Shown one piece after another: positions 23,842 to 36,100 of a stretch of 64,000 bases of DNA. The stretch is taken from positions 3,195,267-3,259,266 of the forward strand of contig CM035171.1 in NCBI GenBank assembly GCA_020205615.1. The letters run 5' to 3'. The notes under the pieces were generated by a model. The model searched no databases and was not told the origin of the DNA. It saw only the letters and a program-made list of their open reading frames with translations. The first letter of the stretch is position 1. Every line of letters starts with the position of its first letter. This DNA comes from Panax quinquefolius (lineage: Eukaryota > Streptophyta > Magnoliopsida > Apiales > Araliaceae). The position numbers were made by a program, and so were the translations under genes.

Positions 23842-24040
23842 CTACAAGTTACAGAAATCATTACCCTCTTGTGAGAACATATATGCACCCTTAAAAATGT
23901 TCACCAATAAAGTAAAAATAATAATCATTACAATTGAAAAAAATATCATTACTCACATTCAAGTTAATATTTCCATGATGACTCTCTTGTGTCTCATGAA
24001 AAATAGGTGGTTGATTAATAGTCGTATCCAACTCAAATGC
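23842..24040 (-). pseudogene. Possible 3' coding exons of the FRS gene
   Basis: Two exon-like blocks lie downstream of the main FRS frame. The first, 24040-23957, follows TTTATTTAAG, is open for 28 codons and ends at a strong donor (AAT|GTGAGT). The second starts at 23889 after TTTTTAAG and is open for 15 codons to a TAG at 23842-23844. Beyond the stop the same frame stays open for another 32 codons with a protein-like composition. The main frame's last exon ends beside AAG|GTATGA. Joining in frame would need a one-base change at an A-run just upstream. I cannot match the encoded peptide to a known domain. Confidence 0.35.
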
Positions 24041-24152
24041 CTTAAATAAAAGAAGCATACAAGTTCATTATATAAGACAATATTAATTACAAAAAAAGTT
24101 ACAATATACAAATTATATATATATATAACAAAAAAGAAAAATCATACCTTCT

Positions 24153-26379
24153 TCATATTCTTTGTGTTTCTTGATTCACAATTATTTCTACCTTTTTTTG
24201 TCCCTTCAGTTTGAATTTTTTCGAAACTTCTTCGATCTTACCTACCTTCCTTTTATTAGGAGGACGCCCCTTGCATCGGTTCTTTTTTGGTGAAAGTAAT
24301 TTTTGGCTTTCATTTGGGTCGTTATTTTCAGATTCACTCGCGTTTAACTTTTGAGTTGGTGGACTTTTTTCACAAACTCCATCCTTTGTATTCCATTCCA
24401 CCTTTAGTTCAAGAAGCCGATCTACAAGTTGGTCACATCTTTTTTGAGTGTCACATGCAATGTCCGCAACGTCGAAAAAAGTATTGCACACCTTGTCATA
24501 TCTCTGTCCCGATTCCGTGTCTTTCCAAACATTATAAATGACTTTAGCTTTAGTATGACGTCGCTTTTCCTTTCTCCACCTCCTCAAAATGTATTTCGTT
24601 GAAACGGTAAATATAAACCTTTCAAAATGAAGTACCTTAACTATATGCTTACATAATATTCCTCGAAATTCAAACAATTTACAGTTACACTTCACATCAA
24701 ATTCAAATTCATTTTCCCCTTCAATGAAGCAAACCTTGAAGTTCACAATTTTTGGCCGATCTTTTTTTTCCCCAAAGTAATAAAGTTGTTTCACTTCGTA
24801 ATGAAATATTTTATCATGAGATTCGACAAACCTTGTATCGCAATACATTCCTCCATCCGCCACTTCTGTTTGAAACTCTATAAACTTGGAATTGGTATAA
24901 ACCTCTTGGAATTGTTTTTCAATGGCGTGATGTGTAACACAAGGTACATTTGAAGTCAAAGAATGAGAGTCCGCTTCTATTTCTTTTTCCACTTTACTCC
25001 TTAACGCATTATCATATTGGTCCATAAATTCTTTCAAGGAAGTTTTTGCATTGACAAATCCATCAAAAAAAACATTCATACTTTCACTTCTTTGTGTCGT
25101 AGACATTCCCGCCTAAAAAACATCTTTCACAAAATAAGGAACCCACCGACGCCTTTCATTATACAATCCTTCCAACCACTCATTGTTCTCAAGATCATAA
25201 TTATCTATCATTGCCTTCCATTGACATTCAAAATCATCCACACTCAAAGAATCATACACAACGTTATGTAACATAAATTTAATTGATTCAGAATGCTCAT
25301 ACCCTTTTAATTTTTCAGGAACCTTCTTCATTATATGCCACAAACACCATCGTAGCATTGGGAAAAACTATCTCAACCGCATTTTTAATTGCTTTGTCTT
25401 GATCGGTGATAATGGCATGTGGAGCTTTTCTAGACATGGAAGAAAGCCACGCATCAAACAACCAAACAAAAGTGTTAGTATCTTCATTCGATATCAAGCC
25501 ACAACCAAATAGTATGGATTGTCCATGGTGGTTAACTCCAACAAAATAAGCAAATGGCATATCATATTTATTAGTCAAATAGGTGGTGTCAAATGTGATG
25601 ACATCACCAAACTCCTCATACGCAGCTCGAGACCTCGAATCCACCCAAAATAAATTTTTGATTCGATTTTCCTCATCCGGGTCTATCACATTGAAAAAGT
25701 TAGAATCCACTGCTTGAACTTTAACAAAATAATTTTGAAGTGCACTAGCATCACCCTCAGCAAGCCTTAGCTTTTTTAATTTTCCCATATAATTTTCACA
25801 GTCTTTCTTTAAACAAGGCATTCCATTTTCTCCATACTCAATTCTAATTGAATTATAACTTTTATTCATTGGTATCCCAGCATCATTGTTTAGCTCAAGT
25901 CTCCTCTTTATATAAGAGGTCACGTGCCGATTACACTGATGAAAACGAGATTTACTTGGACTTAAACCATGATTATATGCAAGCTCCAAAGTGGTTATAC
26001 CCCATTTTCCATCATTCAATAACTTGGCACAAATCTTAGCCTTACAACTTGCTTTAATAACCAGATGCGGTTTTAGAGTAATCTTTGAGTTCTTCTTTGG
26101 TTCTCTATATTTGTGACATACACCTGTGAAATATTTAACCACTCCGTCCAATTTTCTACTACTTCTTTTAGTCACTCCAAATCCTTGTTGTGCACCATAT
26201 CTCCTATAGTATTCATAAACCTCATCAACATTGTCAAACACCATATGTAATTTGGGCTCTTCCACTATTTGATTATTCTGTTTTTCATTCTCTTATACTT
26301 CATCATCCCATTCGTTGTTAGACGGGTCATCTACGTCAATATCCATATTTGTAGAGCTAATATTTATTTCCGATTCCAT
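24153..26379 (-). pseudogene. FAR1/FHY3-related (FRS) transposase-derived protein, broken
   Basis: FRS proteins are nuclear transcription factors domesticated from Mutator-like transposases. From the N-terminus one sees an acidic start at 26379, a FAR1 DNA-binding domain (about 25880-26250, with YEYYRRYGAQQGFGV and later CKAKICAKL), a MULE transposase domain with FDTTYLTNKY and ITDQDKAIKNAV (two of the DDE acids), and a SWIM zinc finger (CNCKLF..LCKHIV near 24640-24720). A basic tail RCKGRPPNKRK resembles an AT-hook/NLS. Three lesions are visible: an in-frame TAA at 26293-26295, a frameshift near 25358 just before WCLWHIMKK, and an in-frame TAG at 25113-25115 where the family normally has Trp before AGMSTTQRSES. 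Without these it would run to about 740 codons, normal for the family. An acceptor (TTCTTTCAAG) lies about 20 bp upstream of the start. Confidence 0.85.
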
Positions 26380-26940
26380 TGGTAGATTTCCAAAGTGGCC
26401 TTGAAAGAAGCAGCAAAAAGTATCCACAACAGCAAACAATCTAAATGAAAAAGATAAAAAAAAAAAAACCTGGAAGACAAAACACATTGAGAAAAACAAT
26501 AATAAAAGAGTACCATCAAAAATTTGACAAGAAACCCAAATTAAATTGTAATGATACACAAAGTAGAGATGACTAAGATAATTAAAAAATCCTCTACTTT
26601 TGGGTAATAAAGCGAAGATTGTGAAGAACCCAATTAAACACAAATCAATTAATCTAAATGAAACAATACAATCAATTGGAAGTATAAATTACTCAAAAAA
26701 GGGTTTACCTTATTAGAGCTTCATATTTGATCAGAGAAGAGTAACCGGAGAGGCTGAGTCGACGGAAGCGAGTGGGTTTGGACAGAGAGCGAAGGAGTGA
26801 GACAGAAGAGTTGTAGGAGGAGGAGATTTCACGGTAGGAGAAGAGAGTTTTCAACGTAGGAGAAAAGGGAGAGTTTACTGATATTCCTAAGAGAGAGAAA
26901 GAGGCATAGGATGTTAAAAAAAAAAAACCCAAAACGACCT
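26380..26940 (-). other. 5' leader/intron region of the FRS relic
   Basis: Upstream of the FRS start is a T-rich intron-like stretch ending in an acceptor near 26400. Beyond it is a CT-rich, purine-poor stretch (about 26705-26890 on the minus strand) like a 5' untranslated exon. The 75-codon frame there has low-complexity Ser-rich sequence, and I do not regard it as a gene. Confidence 0.35.
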
Positions 26941-27875
26941 GCTCTTTTGCGTTCGATAAATTATTAGTAAGTTAGGAGTACCTAAAGATTTACTCTTTAT
27001 TAATTCTTTTTAATTATATTGATATTTAGCTAATACACAAAACCATTGCTAGTTAACTTATAAATGTTACTACAAATTATTATCCTCATCTAAAATATCG
27101 GGCGTTTTATAATATTTTGATAAATTATTATTCTTGTCTATTCTTTTTCTTTTCTTTTCTAATTTAAATTTTCTATTTTCTTTTTTTTCTGTTCAAAACT
27201 CAGAAACAGAGTGTTAAATAAAAATACAATACATTCCATTCCTTTTTTTAAGTGATTTACCAAAATTAATATTTGATAAAACTTATACAGAATAAAACAG
27301 GCTTGAATTTAAAATATCTTTATATTGTCTCTCCAAATAAAATCGAGTCAAAGGTATAGCAAATACTATTGTGTAATTCTGAATTCTGAATTTATATTAT
27401 TGTGGAATTATTTGGTCATCGATAAAATTAGTTGTGGCCTTATTTAATAGTTTTGACCATTTCACAGTTTCACAATGTATTAATGCATGATCTATTTACA
27501 TAAATGAATGCTATACTTTTCATTGAGCATTTAAGACCAAATGCATAATAGACAATTAAGTGACAGATGATGGTTTATTGTTACAAAATAAAAATTAAAA
27601 TTAAAAAGGACGAAAGGACTTGCGTTTGCGGAAAGAGAGAGTAAATAAAATGTATGTATAGATTTACTCATAATTAATTAGTGAATAAAACAATGGAAAC
27701 TACCAGCTTTTTAAGGTTTGTACCGTCCGAGCTGAATGAAGCAGAAAATCTGAATAATAAATATTTGATAAAAAAAATTGTTTGATAATTGATATACCTG
27801 AAACATTATTTTTATTATTTCACTTGAAAAAATTCAAAATTGTTATAAATTTATTCAGTATTACTTAATATAATA
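26941..27875. other. AT-rich intergenic stretch
   Basis: No open frame, recognisable repeat terminus or RNA gene seen. It separates the FRS relic from the MITE. Confidence 0.5.
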
Positions 27876-28150
27876 CTACCTCCGTTCCTAAAAAATTATC
27901 GTTTAAGGTTTTGGCACATGGATTAAGAAAGTATCATTTACCAAGTAAAATTTGTTTGAAATTCCATCACTACCCCTTTATAGAAAATTGAAAACTATTA
28001 ATACAAGGGAGAGAATTTCTTGGGACAATGAGAGAAGGTAGGGGTAATATAGGAAAATAAATAATTTATTCTCCTCGAAAGTTGTAAACGACAAACTTTT
28101 TGGAATAAATTTTTTCTTCTACAACGACAATCTTTTAGGAACGGAGGGAG
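27876..28150. mobile_element. Stowaway-like MITE (Tc1/mariner type)
   Basis: A 275-bp non-coding element with terminal inverted repeats CTACCTCCGTTCCTAAAA and, at the other end, TTTTAGGAACGGAGGGAG. It is flanked by TA on both sides. The terminal word CTCCCTCCGTTCC and the TA target are hallmarks of plant Stowaway MITEs, moved in trans by mariner-like transposases. The left terminus has one mismatch to the right one within the first ten bases. Confidence 0.88.
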
Positions 28151-29990
28151 TAGTTAATATTATTAAAAAAATTAAATATAAAATACTTCATTCAGCAGTT
28201 ATTCAGTCAAAAAAATTATACTTGGCCATTCATGATTCAACAGTTCATACGATTTTGTTCAAAACGAATGCACTAAATGACCGACCGATTCAGCCATTTA
28301 ACTTCATTTAACTTTAAACAAACACCCCTAAGTTGATCTCCGCACTTTTTTTTTAATAACAGTTTGTTAAACAATAGGAAATGAGTGTTTTTCTTTTATT
28401 AATTATTTAAACAAAATTTACTTGATTTAATGTGACGTAATATATTTTTATACTCAGGTTTTGCATGAGTTTTTGGTCATTATATTAGTAGTATTGACGT
28501 AGTCGAATTTTATATTTTTAGTTTTTATGCTCGTTTTTTACGTCTTAATCGGTAAGTGGAGTAATCAATTTTCATATGCCACCTAACGTAACATAATTTT
28601 GTTTTTATAAACAATATTAGACGATTTACCAAAGTAAACTCTCCTTCAAATCCATGTATCAATATAACTTTACATATAAATAATGACTAGTGCAATGTCG
28701 ACTCTCAATTATCATAATGTTAACGATAATATTTATAAGGTTCCGATCTCGGATAATATCCAAGTGATATTGACCTGCAAAAAGAAGAAGATCAAAGTCG
28801 TCGTGGGATACTTTTGGTGTAAGAATGAGTGCCAAAATGAAGAAGAAGATATGCAGAGAAGTAGAGATTTTAGGGAGAGAGTTATGTTGCATTTGGATTG
28901 GAGTAATGAAGGTAGTGTTAGAACTTGTGACTCATAACTTAGAAATTACTGAAAAAGACTAGTGCAGAGCGGAGCGAGGGGCGCGCCTTGATAAATGGTA
29001 GGAGGACGCGATAGCGCATCGAGAATCGGTGGTGCGGAGTTCTGCATGTGTGGTCTGAGAAGACGCCAGTGCTTAATATGAAAGCGGCGGCAGCGTCGAT
29101 TAAGCGGATATAATTTTGCTGATTCGGTTTTTGGAATGACAATATGGGTTTTTGTGTCATAATGTAAAGTAGGGATGAAATAGAATTGGTAGCTATAAAT
29201 ACTATATATGTGTTAATTATTTGTTGTCGTGTGCGTGTGTGGTCCTAATTCTAACAAGTATGAATGAAATGACTTATTCCTATGGAATGAAAAAAAATTA
29301 CGTTTAGTTGCAATTGAAATGGATTGAACTATTTTTATTCATCTCAAATTTATAAATTTTATTATTTGGGGGACGAAGAGTGTGGAGCAACTCATTCCAA
29401 CTAGAATGGAATGAATCCATTCCATTTCTTCGATCCAAACACAGCATAAGAATTAGAGTTTTCCTTCCCTTTCAAAGAGTACAAGGAGTCTTTCTAAATT
29501 ATAAGTACATGATCACGTATTTTGAGTTTATCTTTAATAGTGACGTGAATTCTCCTTGGATTATGATCTCACATTTATGGAAAGTATTTGCTTTGGGAAG
29601 AGGTAGGTAAACTACATTCTAACCAGACAGGCTGATGGTGACGTGAAGCGTTCTTTTCATGCTACTTATAGAAGATCACCCTTAAGAGTTGGTGTAATTA
29701 AGGGATTTCGACTGTCTTTTTAAAAGAAATTACAAGAGAAGTTATTTTTTATGTCGAATGTATCATATTAGTCGATGTTGTTCTAGTTATATCATAACCC
29801 ATAACTTCCCTAAATTATTTAAGCAACAAATATTTCAATTTCCTAAATACTTTTATTTCCATAATTTACATTTTTAAGGACTTTATTATATTACTTATTA
29901 CATTTCAATTTCAGGGTTTTGAGAGAACTTGGTTAAATAAAAGGTTTACCACTAACCTTCACACCTTTGGTCTTTTCATGATTTAATTGA
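28151..29990. other. Intergenic region upstream of FREE1
   Basis: Mostly AT-rich, with a GC-richer island at about 28960-29110. Small frames on both strands (28683-28937 +, 28659-28892 -, 28939-29160 -) have no motif I recognise and overlap one another. A TGGAATGAATCCATTCCA-like inverted word near 29395-29420 may be the end of another small DNA transposon, but I found no partner. Confidence 0.4.
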
Positions 29991-30161
29991 TTGGGCTGTA
30001 AATGAGCTGGGTAGCCCAACTGCTTAATGTTTATCTTTATCCGCACGTCACGACCCGCCATGCGGGTCAACTGAAAAACTGAACATCCTCGATTCATCAG
30101 TGTCGAAGTTTGTTTCTTGATAAACTCAAGAAAATAACCGAGGGTTCTGTCTTTCGCAACA
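29991..30161 (+). promoter_or_regulatory. FREE1 proximal promoter/5' leader
   Basis: Holds TTGGGCTG and its inverse GTAGCCCAAC within 30 bp (about 29992-30020, similar to plant site II elements), an ACGT-core word CACGTCA (30044-30050), and a perfect palindrome GACCCGC-CAT-GCGGGTC (30052-30068). The start codon at 30162 has an A-rich context. Function is inferred from word similarity only. Confidence 0.4.
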
Positions 30162-33100
30162 ATGCAACAAGGCGATTACACTTCCCTTTCATCATCATAT
30201 TATCAATACTCTCAAAACCCTAACCCTAGCCTTAATCCCTCTCCTCTTCCGACCGATCACCACCACCCAGCAGCCCCTTTCGCTTCCAATTACGCGTCGG
30301 CGCCACCGTTTGCCAACAATTATCCTCCCTCGGACAATTATACTCCATATCCCTCTACATACCCTTTACACCCTCAAAATCCTGATCCTGTCCCCTCCAT
30401 CTCTCCAACAGCTCCATCCTTCTCTCCGAACCCTAATTTACAGCCCTCCTTCAATCCTCCACCTCCATCTCAACCATCCTCTTTCCCTCAATTCGAATCT
30501 CATGCGCCCTACCATCAACAATCATACTATCCGCCATACGATCAGCATCAATCCGCTCCCAGTTACCCCGCTCCCTCTTCAATTCCCTCAAACCCCAACT
30601 TTAATTTTAACTCACCTTACACTTATGACAGAAGTGCCAAATTCGATGAAAGTGGTTATGGGCGGAGCGGGTCTGATTTGGGGTCGGGTAGGTACAGTTC
30701 GGGTGGATATGGAGGAGGTGATGGATATGGTGATGGAGTGTATGCTTATCAGGGGAGTAAAGCGGAGCCTTATGGGGCCCGGGGAACTGGTTCAAAGTCG
30801 TCTACTTGGTTTTCATCTTCTTCCCTTTTTGATGATTTTGGAAGGCCAATTAGTTTTCCTTCTGGGAAGAATCAAACCGTGAGCTCCACCAAAATTGCAA
30901 GGGCGGTTCCCAAGGCTGATTCACAGCAAGATACTAAGGGTGGAGTTCAGAAGTATAGAGTTAAGCTGCTGCCAGAGAGCGGCGGCCAGAGCACCATGGA
31001 CGTGCTTTGTCAGGTTTGGAATTTAAATTTTATTAATACTTGAGTTTTGTTATATATCTGATAATTTGAACGGACTTTTGTTGGAGTAGACACAACAGCA
31101 GGGGCTGCAATATTTGCAACCTCAAGGAAAATCATTTACTTTGTCTAGTCTAAACAAAAGTCTGCATATCAAACTCTTAATAGTTAATAATATGTAAACA
31201 ATTAACTTCAATTGTTCTGTTTTACCTTACCTATGTTTGTAACAAGTCTATATGTTTGTAATTGCCTAGCATGGTTGCGGTTGATTGATACACACTCTTT
31301 ATGTGTGTTTGTGTTTTTTCCCCTTCTTTCAACTCGGTGAATTTTGAATTGACATATAATCTCCTTTTCAGATTGGTTTGGATGGGATTCGCATGCTTGA
31401 TCCCAGCACTAGTAGGACATTGAGAATCTATCCTCTCGACACAGTTACAAGATGTGATGTAGGTTCTTTATATGTCTAATTTTCTTTAAAATTTTGGTTG
31501 TCTATTACTATGAGTTTCCGTGGTGTGCTTCGTTGAAGTGCTTGCTTTTTGTGTAAATAGGTCACTGATTCATCGACCTTTGCTTTTTGGTCCAAAAGTT
31601 ATGTGGACATTGAGCCAAGACGTATAAGATTGCAGTCAAATAGTTATACTACAAATACCATTTTGGATACAGTGACAGCTGCAACAGTACAGGTTAGATC
31701 TTACAAGTTGAAACTGTGCACTGTTTTTTCAAGTTGAAATTGTGTACTGTTTTTTCTATAAACAATAATACTAAAATAAAAATGCTTACGATTCCAGTGG
31801 AGATTTTGACATTCTTTAGTGAGGTTAGATACATTTTATATTTCTTCACGCATTATTAATGTTATTTGATTTCCCCGAAAATAGCCCCCTTTTTTTTACA
31901 AGTTCAAAATTTTTCTTTTTTGGCTTCTGCTTTAATTTTTAAGTCTGGGTTGTTTTAGTTTTCCTTTTTAATTCCTTTTGGGAAGAAACAGGGGGGAGAT
32001 TATAAAGGTTATCTGACAAATCTCAATTGTGTGCTTCAAGTTTTGTGTTTACTGAAGTACTAACATTGTTGCTTATTAAGTAATGGAATAAGGAACTTTA
32101 TGCCGCAGAGGTGGAAAAACCTTGCTGCATTACCCTTAATTTTAAGATAAAGTGGTGAATAAGTTAAGTGTGGAAGTCTGGAAGACATTTTTGAGATGCA
32201 ATCGAAGGCATTTTAGCCTTTATAACTGGGAGGCATGACTCTTTGACCAAAACAAAAAAAATGTTTGAGTTGCTTGCTCTTCGTAGTTGGGTAACTGTTT
32301 TTGTAAGGTACTTATATATGGGGCACCAAAATATATTAGAAGTTTGCAACTGTATTGGTTTATTTACAGGAATGAAATTCAATGGATATCAGAAAGTTAC
32401 AAACCCCGTACCTTCTTTAGCTACTAGAACCTCCTCATGGATAAGGAAGAGGAGCATTGTGTAAATATTACAAAGTTTGTCTTATGTTTCACTTATCAAA
32501 AGAAAAAAGAAAAACAAACACGGAAGGCCTTATGTCTCTCATTGGGCAAGAAAAGTCTGTCATTGTAGAGTTAATCTTATCTACATTATAAGGTCACTGG
32601 TACATGTCTAGATTAGTTGATTTCTTTCTCATAATACCATTTTAGAGATAGACAGGTTGATGACAAACAGTCTAGTTGCGAAAAGAACAGCGCAAACCAC
32701 TTAGAAGAAACTCAATTTTAATTTATTAAGTGGTGGGTATTTTGTGTTGCCAGACATTCTTAATTTGTAATCCTGATCTTAGTTGAAATTTGTCATGCTT
32801 TTATAAGAATGCTTGCATTTTAGAACTTCATAAGATATGTAGCACTGGACGACCATTGTTAGATCCTTCTCATCATCCCTTGCTATGCATATTTTATGTG
32901 TGCATGCATGTGTTAATTTGTACATGCAAAATCTGTCCTTTCAAGTTTGTTATTGAGCTCCAGCTCCTTTTTTTTTCAAATTTGATTGTGCTTATTATGC
33001 TGTTAAAAAGCGTGTTTGATTATATTTCCATGCAAATTTTTTTGTCGGGTTTCAGTGTTTCATATAATACGTTAGATTCATTTCTCCCTTCCTCTGCCCC

Positions 33101-36100
33101 CTTAATAAATGTCTTAATATGGGCTTTTGCCTGTCAGCTGTTTTAATTTCTCCATATTTTTTTGACATACAGCTCAAGGAGATGGGTGGAAGAAGCGGGC
33201 CTTCTGATTCCTTTAAGGTGTCTGATCAGCCGACCGAGAAGAAGAGAGGTTTGGGTGACTGGATGAACATGATGAAGCCTGTTAATGAGGAGAAAGATCA
33301 TTGGGTAAGTTAAGGGTCTTTGTTTTTTCCCCTACTTTCTAGCTTATGTTGTTAAATCTAAAGCTAGATATAGGCATTTTCAAAACAATTAAGATGTGTT
33401 TGCTCTATTATTTACCCAAAAAAATTGAAGGATGATGATTCCTTTACTAATTTTGGTTACTTTTTGTAATGTGTTTTAAATCAGTAACAACTTTTCCAGT
33501 ATTATGTTTTGCGTGGTTTTGTTTAGGTTAGTTGGGTTAACTTAATTTTTATTGAAAATACTTCCCATGGCCATAATACGTTTTGTTTGCTATTGTTTAG
33601 TTTCAATTGCATTTTCTTTGCTTGCAATACCAACAATTTGTTTGTGTAGCTTTTGTTGTGGACGTCTTGTGCTGAATACGTTCTTTGGCATTTTGCTTAT
33701 TTTTATAGGTTCCAGATGAAGCGGTGACCAAGTGTACATCTTGTGGGACTGATTTTAGTGCTTTTGTGAGGAAGGCATGTCTCGTCTGCATAGTTTGTAA
33801 TTTTATTTGGTGGTTATATAAATGTTTTATGGAGCAATTAGCACTTCTATCATTTTCTTTTGGGCGAGCAATAAACCATGGTTTTTTCCACCAATTTTCA
33901 GCATCACTGCAGAAATTGTGGAGACATTTTCTGCGACAAGTGTACCCATGGTAGAATTGCACTGACTACTGACGAGAATGCTCCACAAGTTCGAGTTTGT
34001 GATCGTTGCATGGTATTTATGGTTAACTTGTTTACATCTCCCTCTCTTCAAGACATTTTATTATTTTCTCATTATTCTAGAGATTATTTTCCTTCCTTTG
34101 CCTTGAGCATTGGGAGATTGGAGTGGAAAAAAAAAAAAAGGGGCTAGGGGTGGGCTCAAGTGATGGTTTGTGTAATTGATGAACTTGTTGACCTTGGGAG
34201 TTTTTTCCAATGATAAAGCTGTATTTAAGGTTTTATTTGTTATGGCTTAGTGCTTGACTATGGGCTTTGGTGGAGGGTGATTGGTTTGACCGCTTAGTTG
34301 AGTTGTCTTGGTGTTTCGCTGTTGATTTATATAATCAGTGAACTTGGTGACCTTAGTATTTGGACAGAATCCATTATTAGAACATTTGATTGCAAAGTAT
34401 AAAACTGCAGTCAAGGTTTCATTTGTTATGGTTCAATACAATTGCTCAACTCTGGGCTCTATTGAAGGGGAATTGGTTTGACGCTTGTTTGGATGAGTGG
34501 ATGGGCGGTGAGCGATGGCTTATATAATCACTAAGCTTGTTGACCTTGGTAGTGTTTAGGCAAGATACTTGATCTGCACAGTTGATGTTAGCAGAGTTCA
34601 TAAGTTTATTGTTTTATAGCTCAGTTGTTTAACTCAGAACTTCTATAATTCACTGGTTAGTTCTGCCTTAGCTTTCTGTAAAGGGATGTATTATTTTTTG
34701 TTTTCTTGCCTCCAAAGTCTGTAGAGATCAAGTTAAATTAGCTTGGCCTTACCTTAGTCTGAAGCTTGTGATAGATATACAGATGTGTATATTGCACTCC
34801 TATTTGTACTCGTTACACATGCCATCATGAAATTATTGGCATTCCATTGTCTATGCCAGATTTATTGATTAATGTTCTTTTTCAGGCTGAAGTTACTCAC
34901 AGGTTGAGTAATGCCAAGGAAGCAGCTAGCAGATCAGCTGCATTGGAAAGTCATGAGGATCTTGCGAAGAAGCTCCAGGTTATAGATAGAATTTTGGACT
35001 TTGATCTGTTATGGATCATTTATTTCCATTAGTACTTTTGGCAATCAAACACCATACCAGCACATTTACACAAAAAATGCATGGTAGCTGTTCTAGTTGA
35101 TAGCTTATGATAAATATGTTTCTGCCATCTAATCTAGTGGCTGAAGTTTAGTGATATAAGATTTTATTCTCCTAAAGTATGCTAATTTATATATATATAC
35201 AAAAAATTTCAAAAGCGAACCGGGAAAAACGAACCAAAGACGAGAACCGGCTATAGCGACGGTTAATCACAGAAAACCGGTTTTTTGAGCTATAGTGACA
35301 GTACGAACCGTCGCCATAGTTATAGCTTCAGCTTTCTATGCTATAGTGTCGCTATAGCCGGTTCGCTGACGAACCGGTCCGTTATATTTGAGTACAAAAT
35401 GATATGTAGATCATGAGGTTTGAACCCCAAATTCTCTACATAAAATAGGATAACTAACCACAGTACCAACCATACATTTATGCTGAAGTGGTATAGTAGA
35501 TGTTTACACAATGTTTTAACAAGTTCAAAGTTTTATTTATTAAATAAGAAATTAAGATAATATCTTACCCTATTCTTTCATGTTTATGTTAGGTATACAA
35601 AATTTTGTAGAATTTTAATTTCATAAACTGCAAAACATTTAAAGAGTGATAACTGATAGCCCATTCAATTTATAATGATTAAAATCTAACGTAATACTTT
35701 TACATTCTAAAGGTGTATAGATGTGATTTGTGATGCGTGCTATTAAATTATGCTTGAATATTTGTATTTGATTGTATGATTTACTTTTGAGATTTATATT
35801 TAAGTTTGTTTTATTGTGTGTCCGGTTTGGCGGTCAAGTATTTTTATTTGAATTTGTTTTATTATGTGTCTGGTTCAACGGTTCAATATTTATATTTAAA
35901 TGTTTTATTATATGTCTGGTTCGGCGGTTCAACCATTGAACCGATGACCCATTTACCTGGACCCATTTACCTGGCTCCTCCGCCGTGTTGATGACCGGTT
36001 GAGTTTAAAAACACTGATTGCATCTAATAGTGATCATCTGTCACAGGAGGAGATGGAGAAAAATCGTAAGGTATCATCAGGTACATAATACTGCAATTTA

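Noticed and set aside
26705..26932. A 75-codon Ser/Leu-rich minus-strand frame upstream of the FRS relic
   Set aside because: It is low-complexity, CT-rich sequence typical of a 5' untranslated exon, with no domain.
28659..29160. Small frames on both strands, one with a signal-peptide-like start
   Set aside because: The frames overlap, no catalytic or domain motif follows, and no splice-linked continuation was found.
30310..30882. A 190-codon plus-strand frame inside FREE1 exon 1
   Set aside because: It is the +1 shadow of the Pro/Ser-rich first exon and has no independent support.
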